From Miscanthus floridulus (taxonomy: Eukaryota > Streptophyta > Magnoliopsida > Poales > Poaceae): DNA of 64,000 nt. The stretch spans positions 86,877,560-86,941,559 of the forward strand of contig NC_089598.1 in assembly GCF_019320115.1 (NCBI RefSeq). Reading direction: 5' to 3'. The notes below the pieces were generated by a model, which saw only the letters and a list, made by a program, of their open reading frames with translations, searched no databases and was not told the origin of the DNA. The first letter of the stretch is position 1, and each line of letters begins with the position of its first letter. The translations under genes and the position numbers were made by a program. Shown here piece after piece: positions 35,440 to 47,592 of the stretch.

Positions 35440-36425
35440 GAACGTCCGTCCGCGGCGAACGCTCCTGTCGATGGACCCGACGTCCGGAAGCTGTTGTTCC
35501 TAACCGCTCCCTCTGCAGTCACCACAGGATTAAAAAAATTCACGCATCACCGCGACCGGGCTCAGCTGCAGCTCCCGCATGCCTCTCTCTCTACCGCGCC
35601 TCCCGCCGGCCTTCCTCTCCACCGCCGCCATGCCCGCACCGCCGCGGCGTGCTCGGCGCGCGAGGCTGCACCACTGACTGCTGTTGTCGCCTCCACCGCG
35701 TGCGTCCTATCTCCTTGGGGTTGTACAGCCGCCCGCCCACTGTCATCCTCCTTCTCCACCGTGACCGCATAGCCGGGATCCCATTGTGCCATGCTCCGCC
35801 CGCCTAGCTGCCATGTTTTGCTGAAAGCGCATATTGCAAGCGTATGTTTCGAGTGTTTTAAATGTTTCAGAGGTATGGTGTAAGTGTTTTAGATGAATAT
35901 TACGAAAATAGATCAGGATATTGCATATATTGTAAATGGTTGTATACGTATGTTGCAACTTACCAATGCTTCATCTTTGTTTTTCGGACGCATGTTGCAA
36001 GTGTGTTTATGTGGATGTTGCATATGTTTCACACATACGTTGCATGCGTTTTATCTGGATGTTGCGTATGTTTGTAATGGTTTTTATGTGTTTTTTTAAG
36101 TGTTTCATCTGCCTTCAGACGTATGTTGCAAATGTTGTATTTGGATGCTTCAAAAACTGATCGGGTGGGCATCTCTCCTGCTCACCTTATGTTGCATCGT
36201 CTCGGTGTGTCCTCCTCCCAGCGCCGACAGGGCATCCATACGACGTCGTGGCCCGGTCCTTCCGAATCAGACGCGCCCTCCCCCTCCCCTCTTGTCGCTC
36301 GAACAGCGCGGGCCCTGCGTGGAGCATGAGAAATGGAGACAGTGCAGGCCCTGCGTGGAGCACGAGAAACGAAGGGCAGCACGCGGGGCGACGTGCGAGC
36401 CTAGCACTGCCGTAGGCAAAATGCT
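35440..36425 (+). mobile_element. TGTTGCA-rich repeat family, copy A
   Basis: This copy opens with a GTCCGTCCGCGGCGAACGC-like end, continues with a GC-rich unique block (35530-35815), and then about 350 bp of short words such as GTATGTTGCA, GGATGTTGC and TGTTTCA. The same arrangement occurs at 49304-50670 and 52703-53912. The GC-rich block differs in each copy, suggesting captured sequence as in Pack-MULEs. The right half (36180-36420) resembles copy B (GGCATCCATACGACGTCGTG against GGCATCCATATGACACCGCG). No transposase is present, and MULE assignment is only inferred. Confidence 0.55.
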
Positions 36426-36439
36426 CCTTTACCGATACA

Positions 36440-36557
36440 CAGCCTGTTCGCTTGCTCGTATACGATTGTGGATTATAAGCTGGAATAGTATTTTTCTCTC
36501 ACACCAAACCAGGCAGCTAAATAATTCACGATCGTTTACGGCCTGCCGAACAGGCTG
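36440..36557. mobile_element. Short hAT-like MITE
   Basis: Ends CAGCCTGTTCGCTTG and the complement of CAGCCTGTTCGGCAGG form an inverted repeat. The core TTTTTCTCTCACACCAAACC recurs in a related element at 52150-52256. It is 118 bp. No clean 8-bp target duplication is visible. Confidence 0.6.
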
Positions 36558-37052
36558 ACAGTTTTCATTAGTATGCAGTTGCCAATGCAATTTATCTTTT
36601 ATAGACGAAATGGTCAAAATGGCCCTAAAAAGTTTTGTAATTTTTAAAACGTTCACGTAGTGTTTTTTATTGGTTTTTATAAAGGCAAAATGGGAAAGTT
36701 TTTTTGGATACGTAGTTGTCAAGTATTTTCAAACAAATAAAGTGGTACAAAGTGTAGTATTTGGAAGTAAATCTTAGTACATTAGGTATGAGATGCTTCT
36801 AGGTCAAGTTTAGAGTTCAAACTTAAAAGTGTATACTGTATCAAATAATACCCTCAAAAGGAAAGACCAAACATATCCATGAATAGGATAAATTAATCCT
36901 TTTATTGAAATTTTGTTCATGCATTTCATATGGAGCGCAAGTATCTCAGCTGCCAAAATCCACTGCCGATGGATCGCCACAAGATTCAAAAACGCGATAT
37001 CAATGTATCATTTGTTCCATTGCAGTTGCATGTGCCTTTCGCTCCAACGCCG

Positions 37053-40000
37053 TCAGACTTTGGGCACGGCAGCGAGGGAGGCCTCTAGCTTCTCCGCCGG
37101 GTGCGAGAGATCGACCATGTCGCCCCTCAGGTACTTCTCGTACGCGGCGAGGTCGAAGTGGCCGTGGCCGCACATGGCCATCAGGATGACCTTCTCCTCT
37201 CCGGTCCGCTTGCACTCCAGCGCCTCCCTGATCGCCGCCGCGATCGCGTGCGTCGGTTCCGGCGCCGGGATGATTCCCTCCGTCCTGGCGAATTGCAAGG
37301 CAGCTGCTCCACAGTTCATGGACGCCAGTGTTATGATGTTATTCTTCTTTCATCCATTTCCTTGTTGAAAAGTCTCATTGTCATTGACGAAAGGTATAGT
37401 AGGATACCTTGAAAGCATTCAGTCTGCTGTATCGCGATGGCGTCCATGAAGCCCAGCTCGTACACGTGCGAGATCAGAGGTGCCATTCCATGGTAGCGAA
37501 GCCCACCTGCAACGAATAGAAGTGCACGCATTGCTCGATCAGCAAGAAGAAGAACAAACATCAGAGTAATCGAGGAGGCAAGAAAGCGTGTGAAGAAAAG
37601 AAACCTGCATGGATCGGGTCGGGGACGAAGCCGTGGCCGAGGGTGTGCATCTTCATCAGCGGCGTGAGCCCGGCCGTGTCGCCGAAGTCGTAGGCGTAGA
37701 CGCCCTTGGTGAGCGTGGGGCACGCCGCGGGCTCCACGGCCCTGAACGCGGGGCTCATGTTGCCGCGCAGCTTCTCGCGCAAGAACGGGAACGCGAGCCC
37801 GCCGAAGTTGGACCCGCCGCCGGTGCAGCCGATGACGACGTCGGGCGTCTCGCCGAGCGCCGCCAGCTGCTCCAGGCACTCCTCCCCGATGACGGTCTGG
37901 TGGAGGAGGACGTGGTTGAGCACGCTGCCCAGGCAGTACTTGGTGTCGGCGTTGGTGGCCGCCACCTCCACAGCCTCGGAGATAGCGATCCCGAGGCTGC
38001 CGGGGCTGGACGGGTCCGCCTCCAGGATCTTCTTGCCGGCCTCCGTCGCCGTCGACGGCGACGGGTGCACCTTGGCGCCCCACGTCTCCATCATCAGCCT
38101 CCGGTACGGCTTCTGGTCGAACGACGCGCGCACTTGCCACACCTGCATTCGTCATTAGCGCCGGTGCCACCGCAAAATTCAGCAACGAACCGAATCTTGC
38201 CCGAGCAATAAATCAACCACGAGTCACGAACAGAGGAGAGGAGTGGCCTCGCGATCTCGCGGTGAGAGAAATGCGCGCTCACCTCGCAGTTGAGGCCGAA
38301 GAGGCTGCTGGCGAAGGACAGCGCGCTGCCCCACTGGCCGGCGCCGGTCTCGGTGACCACGTTCTTCACCCCTGCCGCGGCGTTGTACCACGCCTGCGGC
38401 ACGGCGGTGTTGGGCTTGTGCGACCCCGCCGGGCTGGTCCCCTCGTACTTGTAGTAGATCTTCGCCGGCGTGCCGAGCAGCTTCTCCAGCCTCCTGGCCC
38501 TGAACGTTGCATTGCCAGCATTGTGTTCACTCACTCCATACTCTGAATCTCTGATCGCAGCAGCAGCTATTGATCGACACAAAAAAAAAGTCATGATGTA
38601 CCTGATCAGGGGCGTCGGGCGCCAGAGCTTGTACACGTCGATGACCTCCTCGGGTATGTCGACGAAGCGCTCGTCGGTGACCTCCTGCCTGATCAGCTCG
38701 TCGGGGAACAGAGGGGAGAGGTCGCTGGGATTCAGAGGCTGGTGCGTCTGCGGGTGCAGCGGTGGCGGCGGCTTGACCGGCAGGTCGGCGATGAGGTTGT
38801 ACCATTGCTTCGGGATGCTCACCTTGGCGCCCGGATTCGAGCTGGCCCTAGCGGTGAATCTCAAGCTTCTCCTGCTGGCACTGGCAGCAACTCGGCGTTT
38901 CGGTGTGCACAGCAGCGAAGCGCTCTGCTCTGGCCCTGCTGCTGCGTAAGAATGTATGTTGTCAGGTTGGTGTTTGCATTGTCATCCACCAAGATGAACA
39001 AGATTTAACGAAAATAGCCATCAGTAGCACCTACTAATTTGCCAATGCCGATAAAAGCTCTAGATTATCTTTGTAGTTTTTTTAGAATTCTAAGGACAAA
39101 GCCCTGGTCCATAATGTGTTGCAAAACAAGGCTAAGAATACTAAGTGTTTACACAGCTCGGCCTCACGAGCTTTACTAGTAGCCCTGGTCCATAATGTGT
39201 TGCAAAACAAGGCTAAGAATAACCCTCCGTGTTGTTTGTAGTTGTAAGACCATCCCGAATAATTGAAAATCAAATGTTGTATTTCAACAAATCTGAATAG
39301 TTAGATTATAATAATCAGCTAAAATAATTTAATGGTGATCCAAACATAAGAGATTGTGTGATAAATTATTATAATCCAAGCATCAGATTATAATTATTTT
39401 GTAATCCACGTGAGACCTACTGATTGGAGTTTTATTTTTGCAAATACTGATAGGAGATTATGAACTCAAAAAAAAAAAACTTGCGCCTCCACCCTTGGCA
39501 CCGCAAGAAAAAGCTGCAAAATGCAAGGGCACCTCAGGTAATTGAAGAATCCAAACAGTTTATACTATCATAATCCATAATCTAGATTATTATAACTATA
39601 TCGTAATCTAGATTGGAATCAAAACATGTCTACACTGGTCTCTAGAGATGGTAATGCCCTTTCACATGCCAACTCAACCATTTAATCATTTTTGCTTCTC
39701 CGGAGGAGCCTTACCAAACGGTTTGGACCTATTTTAATAGGTCTCCTTCTCAGCTGCGGCTCCTTTGGAGGAGCCCTGTCAAACATTTTGTGGGGAAAAC
39801 AGCTCCAGCTCCTCTAACCCTTCCAAACACACCCGGAGCTGCTCCCAACAAGGGCGGTCCCAAGGCCCGGCGAGCGTGGGCAGCTGCCCGGGCTCCAACG
39901 CTTTTTTAGTGGTATTCTACAATCGCTGCTACAGAAAATTGAACGCCCGTCAAGCAAATTGAGCCTGAGCTGAGCGGAGCACCTGCTATTGCTAGGTGAC

Positions 40001-41408
40001 GTCGTACGACGCTAGCTGGCACATATCACTTTCTAGTAAAACTACTACCATTATATTGCCGCTGTCAAACCTCTAATAATGTATCTCATGCTTCTGTTTT
40101 GTGGCTCCTGGATGTGTTATATTACGGGTAACTGTATATTTCCTTAGCCTAGTACGTACGCACTATCCAAAACTAGATAGGTTAGGATTATGCAGCAAAT
40201 GAATAGCTACTCCTTATAGAGTGCAAATTAAACGAACTCACGATCACTTGACGGGATTTCCTGATACCACGTAACCAACACGCATCACCACCTTCAGCCG
40301 GACGCTAGCACGGTGTATAATGTCAGAAGAGCCCATACTATAAGATTAGTGTTGCAGAGGCCGTGTTGATCTTAATAAGCCTGTATTTACTAAGATCATG
40401 CATTATTATAACTTTTTTCTTCTTAATAAAAATGTGCTTAGGTACATGCGGCCATGAAAAAAAAAGGCTAGCACTCATATAATTGATCATATTCATGGTC
40501 TGTGGTGGTAATCCTGTTTTATGCTAAGATGAAGAAGAAAACTTCCTCTGACTTCGCCCAGGCTCGGTTCAATTCCAGGGTCCGCCACTGGCTCCCAATC
40601 ATGTAAAAATCAACCCGGTCTATTTTGAACCTAATAATTCTAGAAATTTATCGGCCAACTTTTAATGCTTGGCCTAGCTACGACCCAATCACATACTATT
40701 TATAAAGAATCCCAACTATCTGATCAGAACACAAAAATGGCCCCTTCTGCGACTTGGGTTTAGCGTTCTAAGTCGTCAAAACTCCACCCCACCCAAAGGT
40801 GAAAGAACCTACTAAACATGCTTCTGAAATCGTCAAAAAATCGAACCTTTATGCAATCATTCATGGATGCAATCATGCAACCATGGTTCCTGTTATCTGA
40901 TACTCCCCAACTATCTGAAGAAACAGAGACACAGTACTAAAAATAATGATATTCAGATGCGTTGAACAACTAGATATATATGCTACTCGATGCTGGGATG
41001 GGGAGTGGCCAACAAACAGCATCAAAAGTTCAAAACGATAACATAGTATACTCCTGGAGATTTGTGTTGGCAGAAAGAAAGCTAAAAAATTTGCAAGGGC
41101 GGCACAAGGTTCCCCAAGCTGAACCTGACCGAGCCAGGTAGAGAAGAAGAGGTTCTTGCTCCCACCTATCCAAAGAAGAAAGACGAAGCAAGAAGTACCT
41201 GGCAAGGTTAATGAGGTCGACGAGCTACTATCCAAGGTCATCGATTAAACTAGCAAGGATCGGAGTTGGAGAAAACAAGCAGACGAATCGGCGGGAGGAG
41301 GATTCTGAAGCGGGTGTGTGTATCCATGGGCGCACCTTGGGAGAGAGCAGGACGAAGGGTGGAGGTTGAGGCTGCGGCGGTGGCGGTGGCGGCGGCGGCG
41401 GCGGCCAT
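37053..41408 (-). CDS. TSBtype2: Tryptophan synthase beta chain, type 2, chloroplast-targeted
   Basis: Six exons, 41408-41336, 38941-38602, 38499-38283, 38142-37605, 37506-37408 and 37303-37053, total 1518 nt with matching phases, giving 505 residues. Exon 1 encodes an Ala/Ser/Thr-rich start ([20 protein letters not shown]), a likely chloroplast transit peptide. The enzyme joins indole and serine to make tryptophan with pyridoxal phosphate. Visible motifs are LWRPTPL, the cofactor lysine in [10 protein letters not shown] (about residue 166), [20 protein letters not shown], the phosphate-binding [11 protein letters not shown] (about 315-325) and CGHGHFDL near the end, where many homologues have Ser before GHG. 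These are type-2 (TrpB2) features, distinct from the alpha-partnered TrpB1. Function of plant type 2 is less settled. The exon 1 assignment rests on phase and transit-peptide character. Confidence 0.93.
39101..39221. repeat. Exact 40-bp direct repeat in intron 1 of the tryptophan synthase gene
   Basis: The word starting GCCCTGGTCCATAATGTGTT occurs at 39101-39140 and 39182-39221, identical over 40 bp with an 81-bp period. It lies in the 2.4-kb intron 1 (38942-41335), whose other content is AT-rich (39290-39600, with self-complementary ATTATAATC words) and unassigned. Confidence 0.85.
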
Positions 41409-42102
41409 TCTCGAGTCCTGGAGATGTGACTGCCTGACTGCCTGCCTGCTGCTGGTCTGATGCTCGCGGCCGGTGACTGCCGAGTGGTTTAATCACCGCG
41501 TCTCACGGTCACGGAGCGCGCGGGCGGACGCAGAAATTTTTATGCGGATCACGGTGTAGTAGTAGTTTATTCAGAGGTTGCTTCAGGGAATCAGGGGCTA
41601 GCTCCCTTTGGAGAGGAGTCCCGAACAGAAGAGGAGCGATCCACCAGTCTGAGTGACCGCTGACCAGCCTGTCGACGTCGCTGTCCCCGCGCCTTCAATG
41701 GCACGGCGGCTGCGGCAGGGCACTTTCGTACTACCTTCTATGGACTCGTGGTCGTGGGAGCAGAAGCGAGCAAAAGGTCAGACGAAAGGTTGCGGAGAAG
41801 ACGAGAGAGGAGCACCAAGCAGACGCCGTCCGGCGCACGGAGTCCGTGGATGGGGGGCAATTTGCATGGTTGTGGCTCGCCGTAAGTAAATTTTCAATTA
41901 TTTTTTTTACGCAAACCAGTCCGCGGTACTTCTTCGTGAACCCGCTCGCCCCTCCGTTGCATGCTCTGACCCCAACGAACTCGCCAGCGGCGGCGGCGGA
42001 TTAGGGCAGCAGGCGTTTCTTCGGTTGTTCGCTTCCTTTTTGCCCCCCACCACCAATGTGGCCCCGCGGTTGGTGCAGCAGTTAACCGCGCGTGATACAT
42101 AA
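41409..42102. promoter_or_regulatory. Upstream region of the tryptophan synthase gene
   Basis: GC-rich flank of the first exon. The 5' untranslated region probably lies in the first 100 bp. I see no convincing TATA box and no other gene. Short ORFs in 41653-42100 have no recognisable product. Confidence 0.35.
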
Positions 42103-42346
42103 GCCCTTGTTTAGTTGGACCCCAAAATCCAAAAAGTTGCTACAGTACCTGTCACATCGAATGTTTGCGGCCCGTGCATGGAGCATTAAATGTAGACGAA
42201 AAGAAAAACTAATTGCACAGTTTGGTGGGAAATTACGAGACGAACGTTTTAAGCCTAATTAGTCAATGTCTGGACACTATTTGCCAAATAAAAACGAAGG
42301 TGCTACAGTAGCCCCAAAATCCAAATTTTGTGAACTAAACAAGGGC
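42103..42346. mobile_element. Tourist-like MITE
   Basis: Inverted termini GCCCTTGTTTAGTT and AACTAAACAAGGGC bracket 244 bp. Flanking bases are TAA on the left and TTA on the right, consistent with the TWA preference of Harbinger insertion. Inside, GCTACAGTA occurs near both ends, and TTTAAGCCTAATTAGTCAA is a typical core of this grass family, shared with 46979-47308 in reverse orientation. Confidence 0.75.
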
Positions 42347-44833
42347 TTAGGTGCGAGGAAAAGAGCGTCGAAACTAAACTCGCGGTTTTTTTTATATGTC
42401 GTGTTGAGGTGTAAAATTTTGGAATGGACTGTGATAGGTGTCTCCAAAACAAGCAAGTCCTCGTTAAGCTACGGATAAATTGAACGTTGTGCACGTTTCG
42501 AAACACAGTGGAGAGATGCGCACGTCTCTGTGTTGAAAGAAATGGAGTGTGGCCGTCGTAGGTTGGACGTTGAATTTTTATGCTCACGATGGAGTATGGA
42601 CCACCGGTCAGTGGATGATGCCACGCGACGTCCGACGAAGGATTCAAGCACCGAGGCCACATGTCACCTGTGGCTTCCTTTCCACTTTCTTTCATTGTCC
42701 ACAAATTCGTATATCTCTACGGTAATGCACTAATCAAAATTATACTATGTCTCCTCAGAAAAATACCCTCCGCTAAAAGTCTCTGACCATTATACATCCA
42801 AAAAATACACACAAGAATTTGTCTCTATTAAAATAAAGACTAATAAAGCACCAAACCCCATCCAACTGCTAATCTGACTAGTCCATTACGCGCGCCATCG
42901 CGCGCGTCGACAAATCACCTAGTTAAGGCGCAAGTATAAAACATGTTTAATCTTTGCATGGAAGCAATATTATGAGTTTAATGTAGATATGTCATGCACA
43001 GAAACTGAAAGATTAGAGCTTTTTTTATATGGTGCAGGACACATCTAATAAGAAAGTCATATCACATTTCCGCAACTTATACAGATAGCGTTTGTCGTGT
43101 TGTGTATTTAAGTAGCATTTTATAGCTAGAATGATGCCACAGAAAGCACAATGATACATATGTATTATGGAAAACATTCGATGAAACTGACATGTACCTA
43201 CTCCGCAAAACAACAGGTTCAGGGAGCTCAGATTTGCATGGAGTGCATCCCTGAAGTGATGTTTTGCCTAGAACATTGGAAGTAACAGAGAAATAAGATA
43301 ATCAAACCACCGCAGTAGGAAAGGTATCAAAATACAAATATAGTTGGAATATGAGCAGTGAGCACCTTCAACATTAGCATGGCACGGCCAAAAAAATAAA
43401 GAGAAACCCACTAGCCCCTTGTAGCATGTGGATGAACCATTTGACATGAAAGGCATCTCCATGTCCATTTCATAAGAAAATCAGCACGGTGGTGCCACGG
43501 CCAAAAAAAAGGGAAACCCATTGACGACTTGTAGGGTAGTTATTCAGTTACCTGTACAACAACATGTTTTCTGAAACCATTTAAAACCACAAACGATACT
43601 GCTGTAGCAAGCCTGTTGAAAGATGTGGACTCTATGTAAATCATCATATAGTGGCATGAGAATGAGAGGCAGCAGGAAAGGATTGCAATAGCCGATATCC
43701 TACTTCTCAGTGATCCATCGGTGTAAGCGACACATGAATAAGTGATAAACAAATGAGCAATAGATTAATTTAGTGGAGGCAGTCAACTAAATAAAACGAA
43801 ATAGAACAAGACCTGATAAATCTAGGAAGAGGGGGTGATTTTCAATGGAGAAAGATGATCCTATGATCCCTATGCCACATACATATATGGAGTGAGTGGT
43901 AGGGAGAGACGAACGCATAAGCGTACTGTTTACCTTGGACGGCGTGGCTGAGGTTCGATGGAGGTGCCCGTGCCCATGGAATTAATAAAGCGAAACCAGA
44001 ACCAAATTAGTAGATCCTGCAGGATAATCTATAAGTGTCAAATGGTTTAAAATTAGATTGGCCCAAAATAGTTTTTCCAATGTAGGTAACAGTAGGATAA
44101 ACCAAAGAACAAATATAAGATGTCTGCTGAAAGGTAGCTACCAAAGAACAAATATAAGACAATAACGATCTGGCAGGCAAGGAAGCTGGAGTTTCCAGAT
44201 TAACCTTAATGAACTCTGAATTCTGAATTTATCACAAAGAGAAAACAAAGAGCATTTGTTTGTCTTGCTTAAGCAGAACACTTGATGTGATATTGGTAAA
44301 CTGAAGGACATTTTAGTACTCAATCTTGATAATTTACATGATCCTAATTAGGAGAGATGGAGAGAAAATAGCAAGGAATGTGAGGGGTGGTACCTTGAGG
44401 AGCACAGGAAGCATCTGATGGCAATCCTGACACACACTGCTGCAATAGATAGGGAGAAGATCAATAGAACTGAAATCAACAGGCGGAATATACATGGAAG
44501 CAGATACTGCAAACCTAAAACTAATCAATGCACCACAGGATCGATCCCTTGGTGCAGTCACCCGCTCCCAGTGAGTCCGGCGTCTCGTAAAGCAAAATCA
44601 TGGAGCAAGAAACATTGACAAGGATTCTGAACTTCGATTAACATAAAAAATATAGGAACAACGTGCAGGGAACTGACAGGCTCCAAGAAGAACAGACAGA
44701 GCATTAAGGCTACAACCTGCCGCCCACATCAACGAATTCCATGGAACGTGCAATGTCAGATTTGCTGCCGTAGGCCTCCTCAGAAAAAGAAGACAGGCTG
44801 CTCCGCCTTGGGTGGGACCCAGATCCGTAACAG
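42347..44833. other. Intergenic, possible spliced minus-strand transcript
   Basis: No domain is recognisable. Some minus-strand signals are suggestive: an exon-like piece ending GCTCCTCAAG|GTACC at 44390-44420 after a TATTGCAG acceptor, and a piece starting ATG at 43978 with a CCAAG|GTAAAC donor near 43935. Together with the GC-rich block upstream these may mark a non-coding or unannotated transcript. Two related 40-bp words with CACGGCCAAAAAAA lie at 43382 and 43496. Confidence 0.2.
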
Positions 44834-45330
44834 GTGAGGGAGAGAAGAACTTGTAATAGGAAGACGGAGGAAGGGCCCGCCAGCGATGGAGGTGGGGAGA
44901 CGCCGCAGGGAGACGCTCGGGCGATGGCACAAGGAGACGCTCGTCGACGGGGGCGGCCACCGCCGGGGCTGGCACCCGTGCCAGGGCCAGTTCTACGCCG
45001 GTGCATCACCCGCGCCGGGGTCCGGCCGATCCGGGACGGCCATCGATGGAGACGTGAAACCCTAGGTCGGCGTGGCCGCGGCGGCGGGGGCCGGGCGCCT
45101 AGGCCCGGTGCCGCGGGGCAGTGCACCACCGGAGTCGAGGCCGGGGCTAGGGCCGGACCGGCGCCACCTACGCCGGTGCACCGCCCGAGCGGGGGCCGTG
45201 TCCGCCGATGCGGCGCAGCGCCGCCAACGCACAGGGGAGCGGCGGCGGTGGGGGGCTCGGGGCGAAGGGAAGGGAGGGGAGGAGGAGGAGGACGCGAGAT
45301 ATTCTGGGAAGAGTCAGTAAGGAGAATCAA
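44834..45330. other. GC-rich block, likely 5' region of an unidentified locus
   Basis: About 500 bp of high GC with open frames on both strands; none has a recognisable domain. The products are Arg/Pro/Gly-rich in every frame, which is expected from base composition alone. A TATA-like TTTATATATATATGGG at about 45338-45353 lies at its right edge. It could be a CpG-rich promoter or first exon of a transcript on the minus strand. Confidence 0.3.
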
Positions 45331-45748
45331 AAGCTGCGTTTATATATATATGGGTTGGCTGGATTCGGACGAGAAGCCGGAGAGAGAGAAGCCGGAGAGG
45401 AATAGAAAAGAGGTCGGAGAAGGCAAGGAGAAGCCACTTACGGTAAAATCCGTTCGAAGCAATCTGGATCGTTTACTGTGAGATTCGACGGCCGACACAA
45501 TTTAGGGCGACGTGGCAGCTGGTTCTGGTAAACTCGTTTGATAAGAGTAGATGCAAGTCTTCTCACCCCGCGCCCTCCATCCGACGCACACGGCCTTCAG
45601 ACGCGCTCCACACACGTCGCGCGCCTCTGCAGACAGGGATCGAATCCCTGCCCCGCTCCGGTGCCACTTTTATTTTGTTCCGAAAAAAAAAAACGAAACA
45701 ACGCTTCGTTCCTCTCCGACGCCCGCACGCCCGAGTGGCCCCTTCCGA

Positions 45749-46436
45749 TGGCGACAACTAGGGCTTGCGGCGGCGGCCACGCCCTCGGCGGGCGCGGCTG
45801 GAAGGCAAGGAGCCGCTCGACCGCGACCGCGCCCGGGGGCGTCAGGCAGCGGCGCCGGGATGGGAGTGAGCCACGCCGCCGCTCCGCCGCTCCGCTCCCT
45901 TCGTGGTTCCGCCACTTCTTTCTGCATCGCCCCTTCTTCTTCATCCGTGGGCCAGCAAGGCCTCAGTCGTATGTTCCCCTCCCTCACCCTCCTCCTCTCC
46001 CTCTCCCTTACTGTTTTCCCCCTCCCAGATTTGCGGCGTCCTCCACGAAGCAGCATCTCAAGCCGTGCTAGATGTGGATGGATTTGAGGTGGTTTTGGAG
46101 GCCCAGGGGATGGATGCGGTGGGGCGGGCTGGACGTGGAGGGTGCCGACGGCGGGGGCGCCGGGGAGGCGATGCGGCAGGCGCAGTCGATGGTGCCGGCG
46201 CTCGACAACGACAACGCGCGCCTTGGAGGACCATGCGGAGCTGCTGCTTCTCGGTTACTCGCCATGGGGCAAGCGCATCACACATCTCATGACACGGATT
46301 GCCGAGGCCGCCACCGCGCTGCACGACATGGGCAGCACAGTCGCCTTCACAGCTGCCGCTGTCGGGCTCAAGGGCTTCTGCATCGTGCTCTTCGTCTATG
46401 GCACGGAGCACGCCTACCATGGTCTCCACACCAAGT
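45749..46436 (+). pseudogene. Unidentified gene fragment with an internal frameshift
   Basis: A possible first exon starts ATGGCGACAACTAGGGC (45749) and ends near a GTGGGCCAGCAAG border at about 45960. A second block (46142-46436) encodes SMVPALDNDNARL, then after a one-base frame change at about 46226, EDHAELLLLGYSPWGKRITH, a Thr/Ala-rich helix, and a hydrophobic GFCIVLFVYGTEHAYHG. The join of frames makes better sense than either alone, so a single T seems inserted. The coherent helical product and the splice-like borders suggest a real or captured gene, but I do not recognise the family. Exons further downstream (46500-46690, 47999-48055) may belong to it. Confidence 0.35.
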
Positions 46437-46978
46437 GAGGACGCTGCTTTGCTTTATCTCTTGTTTCATTATATATTATTACAAATTTATCGTTTGCTGG
46501 AGTGAGGAGGACCTGGCCATGCCGCCATGGAGGAGAACGAGCTCCAGCCTCCAGCTGCTGCTGCTGCCCCCAAGGTTAGGCAGAGGAGGATGATCTTGCC
46601 GTGGCCGAGAGTACTCCGCCAGAACTAACCGCCAAGAGACTGCATGTTCCTCGAAGTGGACGAAGAGGATCCTACTCTGCATTTGCCAGTTGAGTCTTGG
46701 CCTGCTTTCTCTTCTCATTCGTATGTGCATCAGTGCATGTGCCTTTGTGGAAACAAATCGTGATCAATAGAGATTGGTATCTTTTTCATTTGTACGAATA
46801 ATTAGAAGAGACACTCTTCAATATTTGCAGTGGTAATAACTGAATGGCAGAACGCAATATATTAACACAGTGAGTAATTATTAAATTGGAATGTGTCAAA
46901 AGCAAGCCCACATCGTTGCAGTTTTTGGGGCTGCAGGCAAGCTCACAGTTGAGCTCAGCTATGCTATATTATGCTTTA

Positions 46979-47308
46979 GGCCTTGTTTAAATCCAGGGTG
47001 TAAAGTTTTGGGTGTCACATGGGGGTGTTGCATGGGGTGTTTGGATACTAATAAAAAAGATTACAGAATCCGTCAGTAATCCGCGAGATGAATTTATTAA
47101 GCCTAATTAACTCGTCATTAGCACATGTGTTACTGTAGCACCACATTGTCAAATCATGGACTAATTAGGCTTAAAAGATTCGTCTCGCAAATTAGTCGCA
47201 AACTGTGCAATTAGTTATTTTTTTAGTCTATATTTAATACTCCATACATGTGTCCAAATATTCGATGGGATAGGGAGTAATCTTTAGGGGAAGAAACTAA
47301 ACAAGGCC
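46979..47308. mobile_element. Tourist-like MITE with TTA target duplication
   Basis: It begins GGCCTTGTTTAAATCC and ends AACTAAACAAGGCC, with TTA on both sides (46976-46978 and 47309-47311). The interior has CGAGATGAATTTATTAAGCC and GACTAATTAGGCTTAAAAGA, an inner inverted pair. It is 330 bp and non-coding. Confidence 0.85.
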
Positions 47309-47357
47309 TTACACTCTCCCTCACTAACATACATGTTTTGGTTGGCATTAAAAAGTA

Positions 47358-47592
47358 CTTAATCCATCCCAAATTATAAGACGTTTGACTATTTTGACAC
47401 CAAGTTTGACCACTCGTCTTATTCAAAATTTTGTGCAAAATATCACTTCTTTTGTCATGGCTTGGTTTATTAATAAAAGTTCTTTAAGAATGATTTAAAT
47501 TTGACTATATTTACACAAATTTTTTGAATAAGACGAGTGGTCAAACTTGAGTTCAAAAAAGTCAAACGTCTTATAATTTGGGATGGAGGGAG
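47358..47592. mobile_element. Stowaway MITE, nearly palindromic
   Basis: Flanked by TA (47356-47357 and 47593-47594). The left arm CATCCCAAATTATAAGACG and the right arm CGTCTTATAATTTGGGATG are complementary, as are inner words CCACTCGTCTTATTCAAA and TTTGAATAAGACGAGTGG. Ends of the form CTCCCTCCATCC are the Stowaway/mariner signature. It is 235 bp and could fold into a long hairpin. Confidence 0.9.

Noticed and set aside
37609..38211. 200-codon plus-strand ORF over the tryptophan synthase exons
   Set aside because: It is antisense to exon 4, which has clear enzyme motifs; GC-rich codon use opens the opposite strand.
44710..45481. Long overlapping ORFs on both strands (up to 215 codons)
   Set aside because: Products are Arg/Gly/Pro-rich in all frames with no domain; composition explains them.
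45538..46292. Several 120-180 codon ORFs on both strands
   Set aside because: Mutually overlapping, GC-rich and without recognisable motifs, apart from the helical block listed separately.
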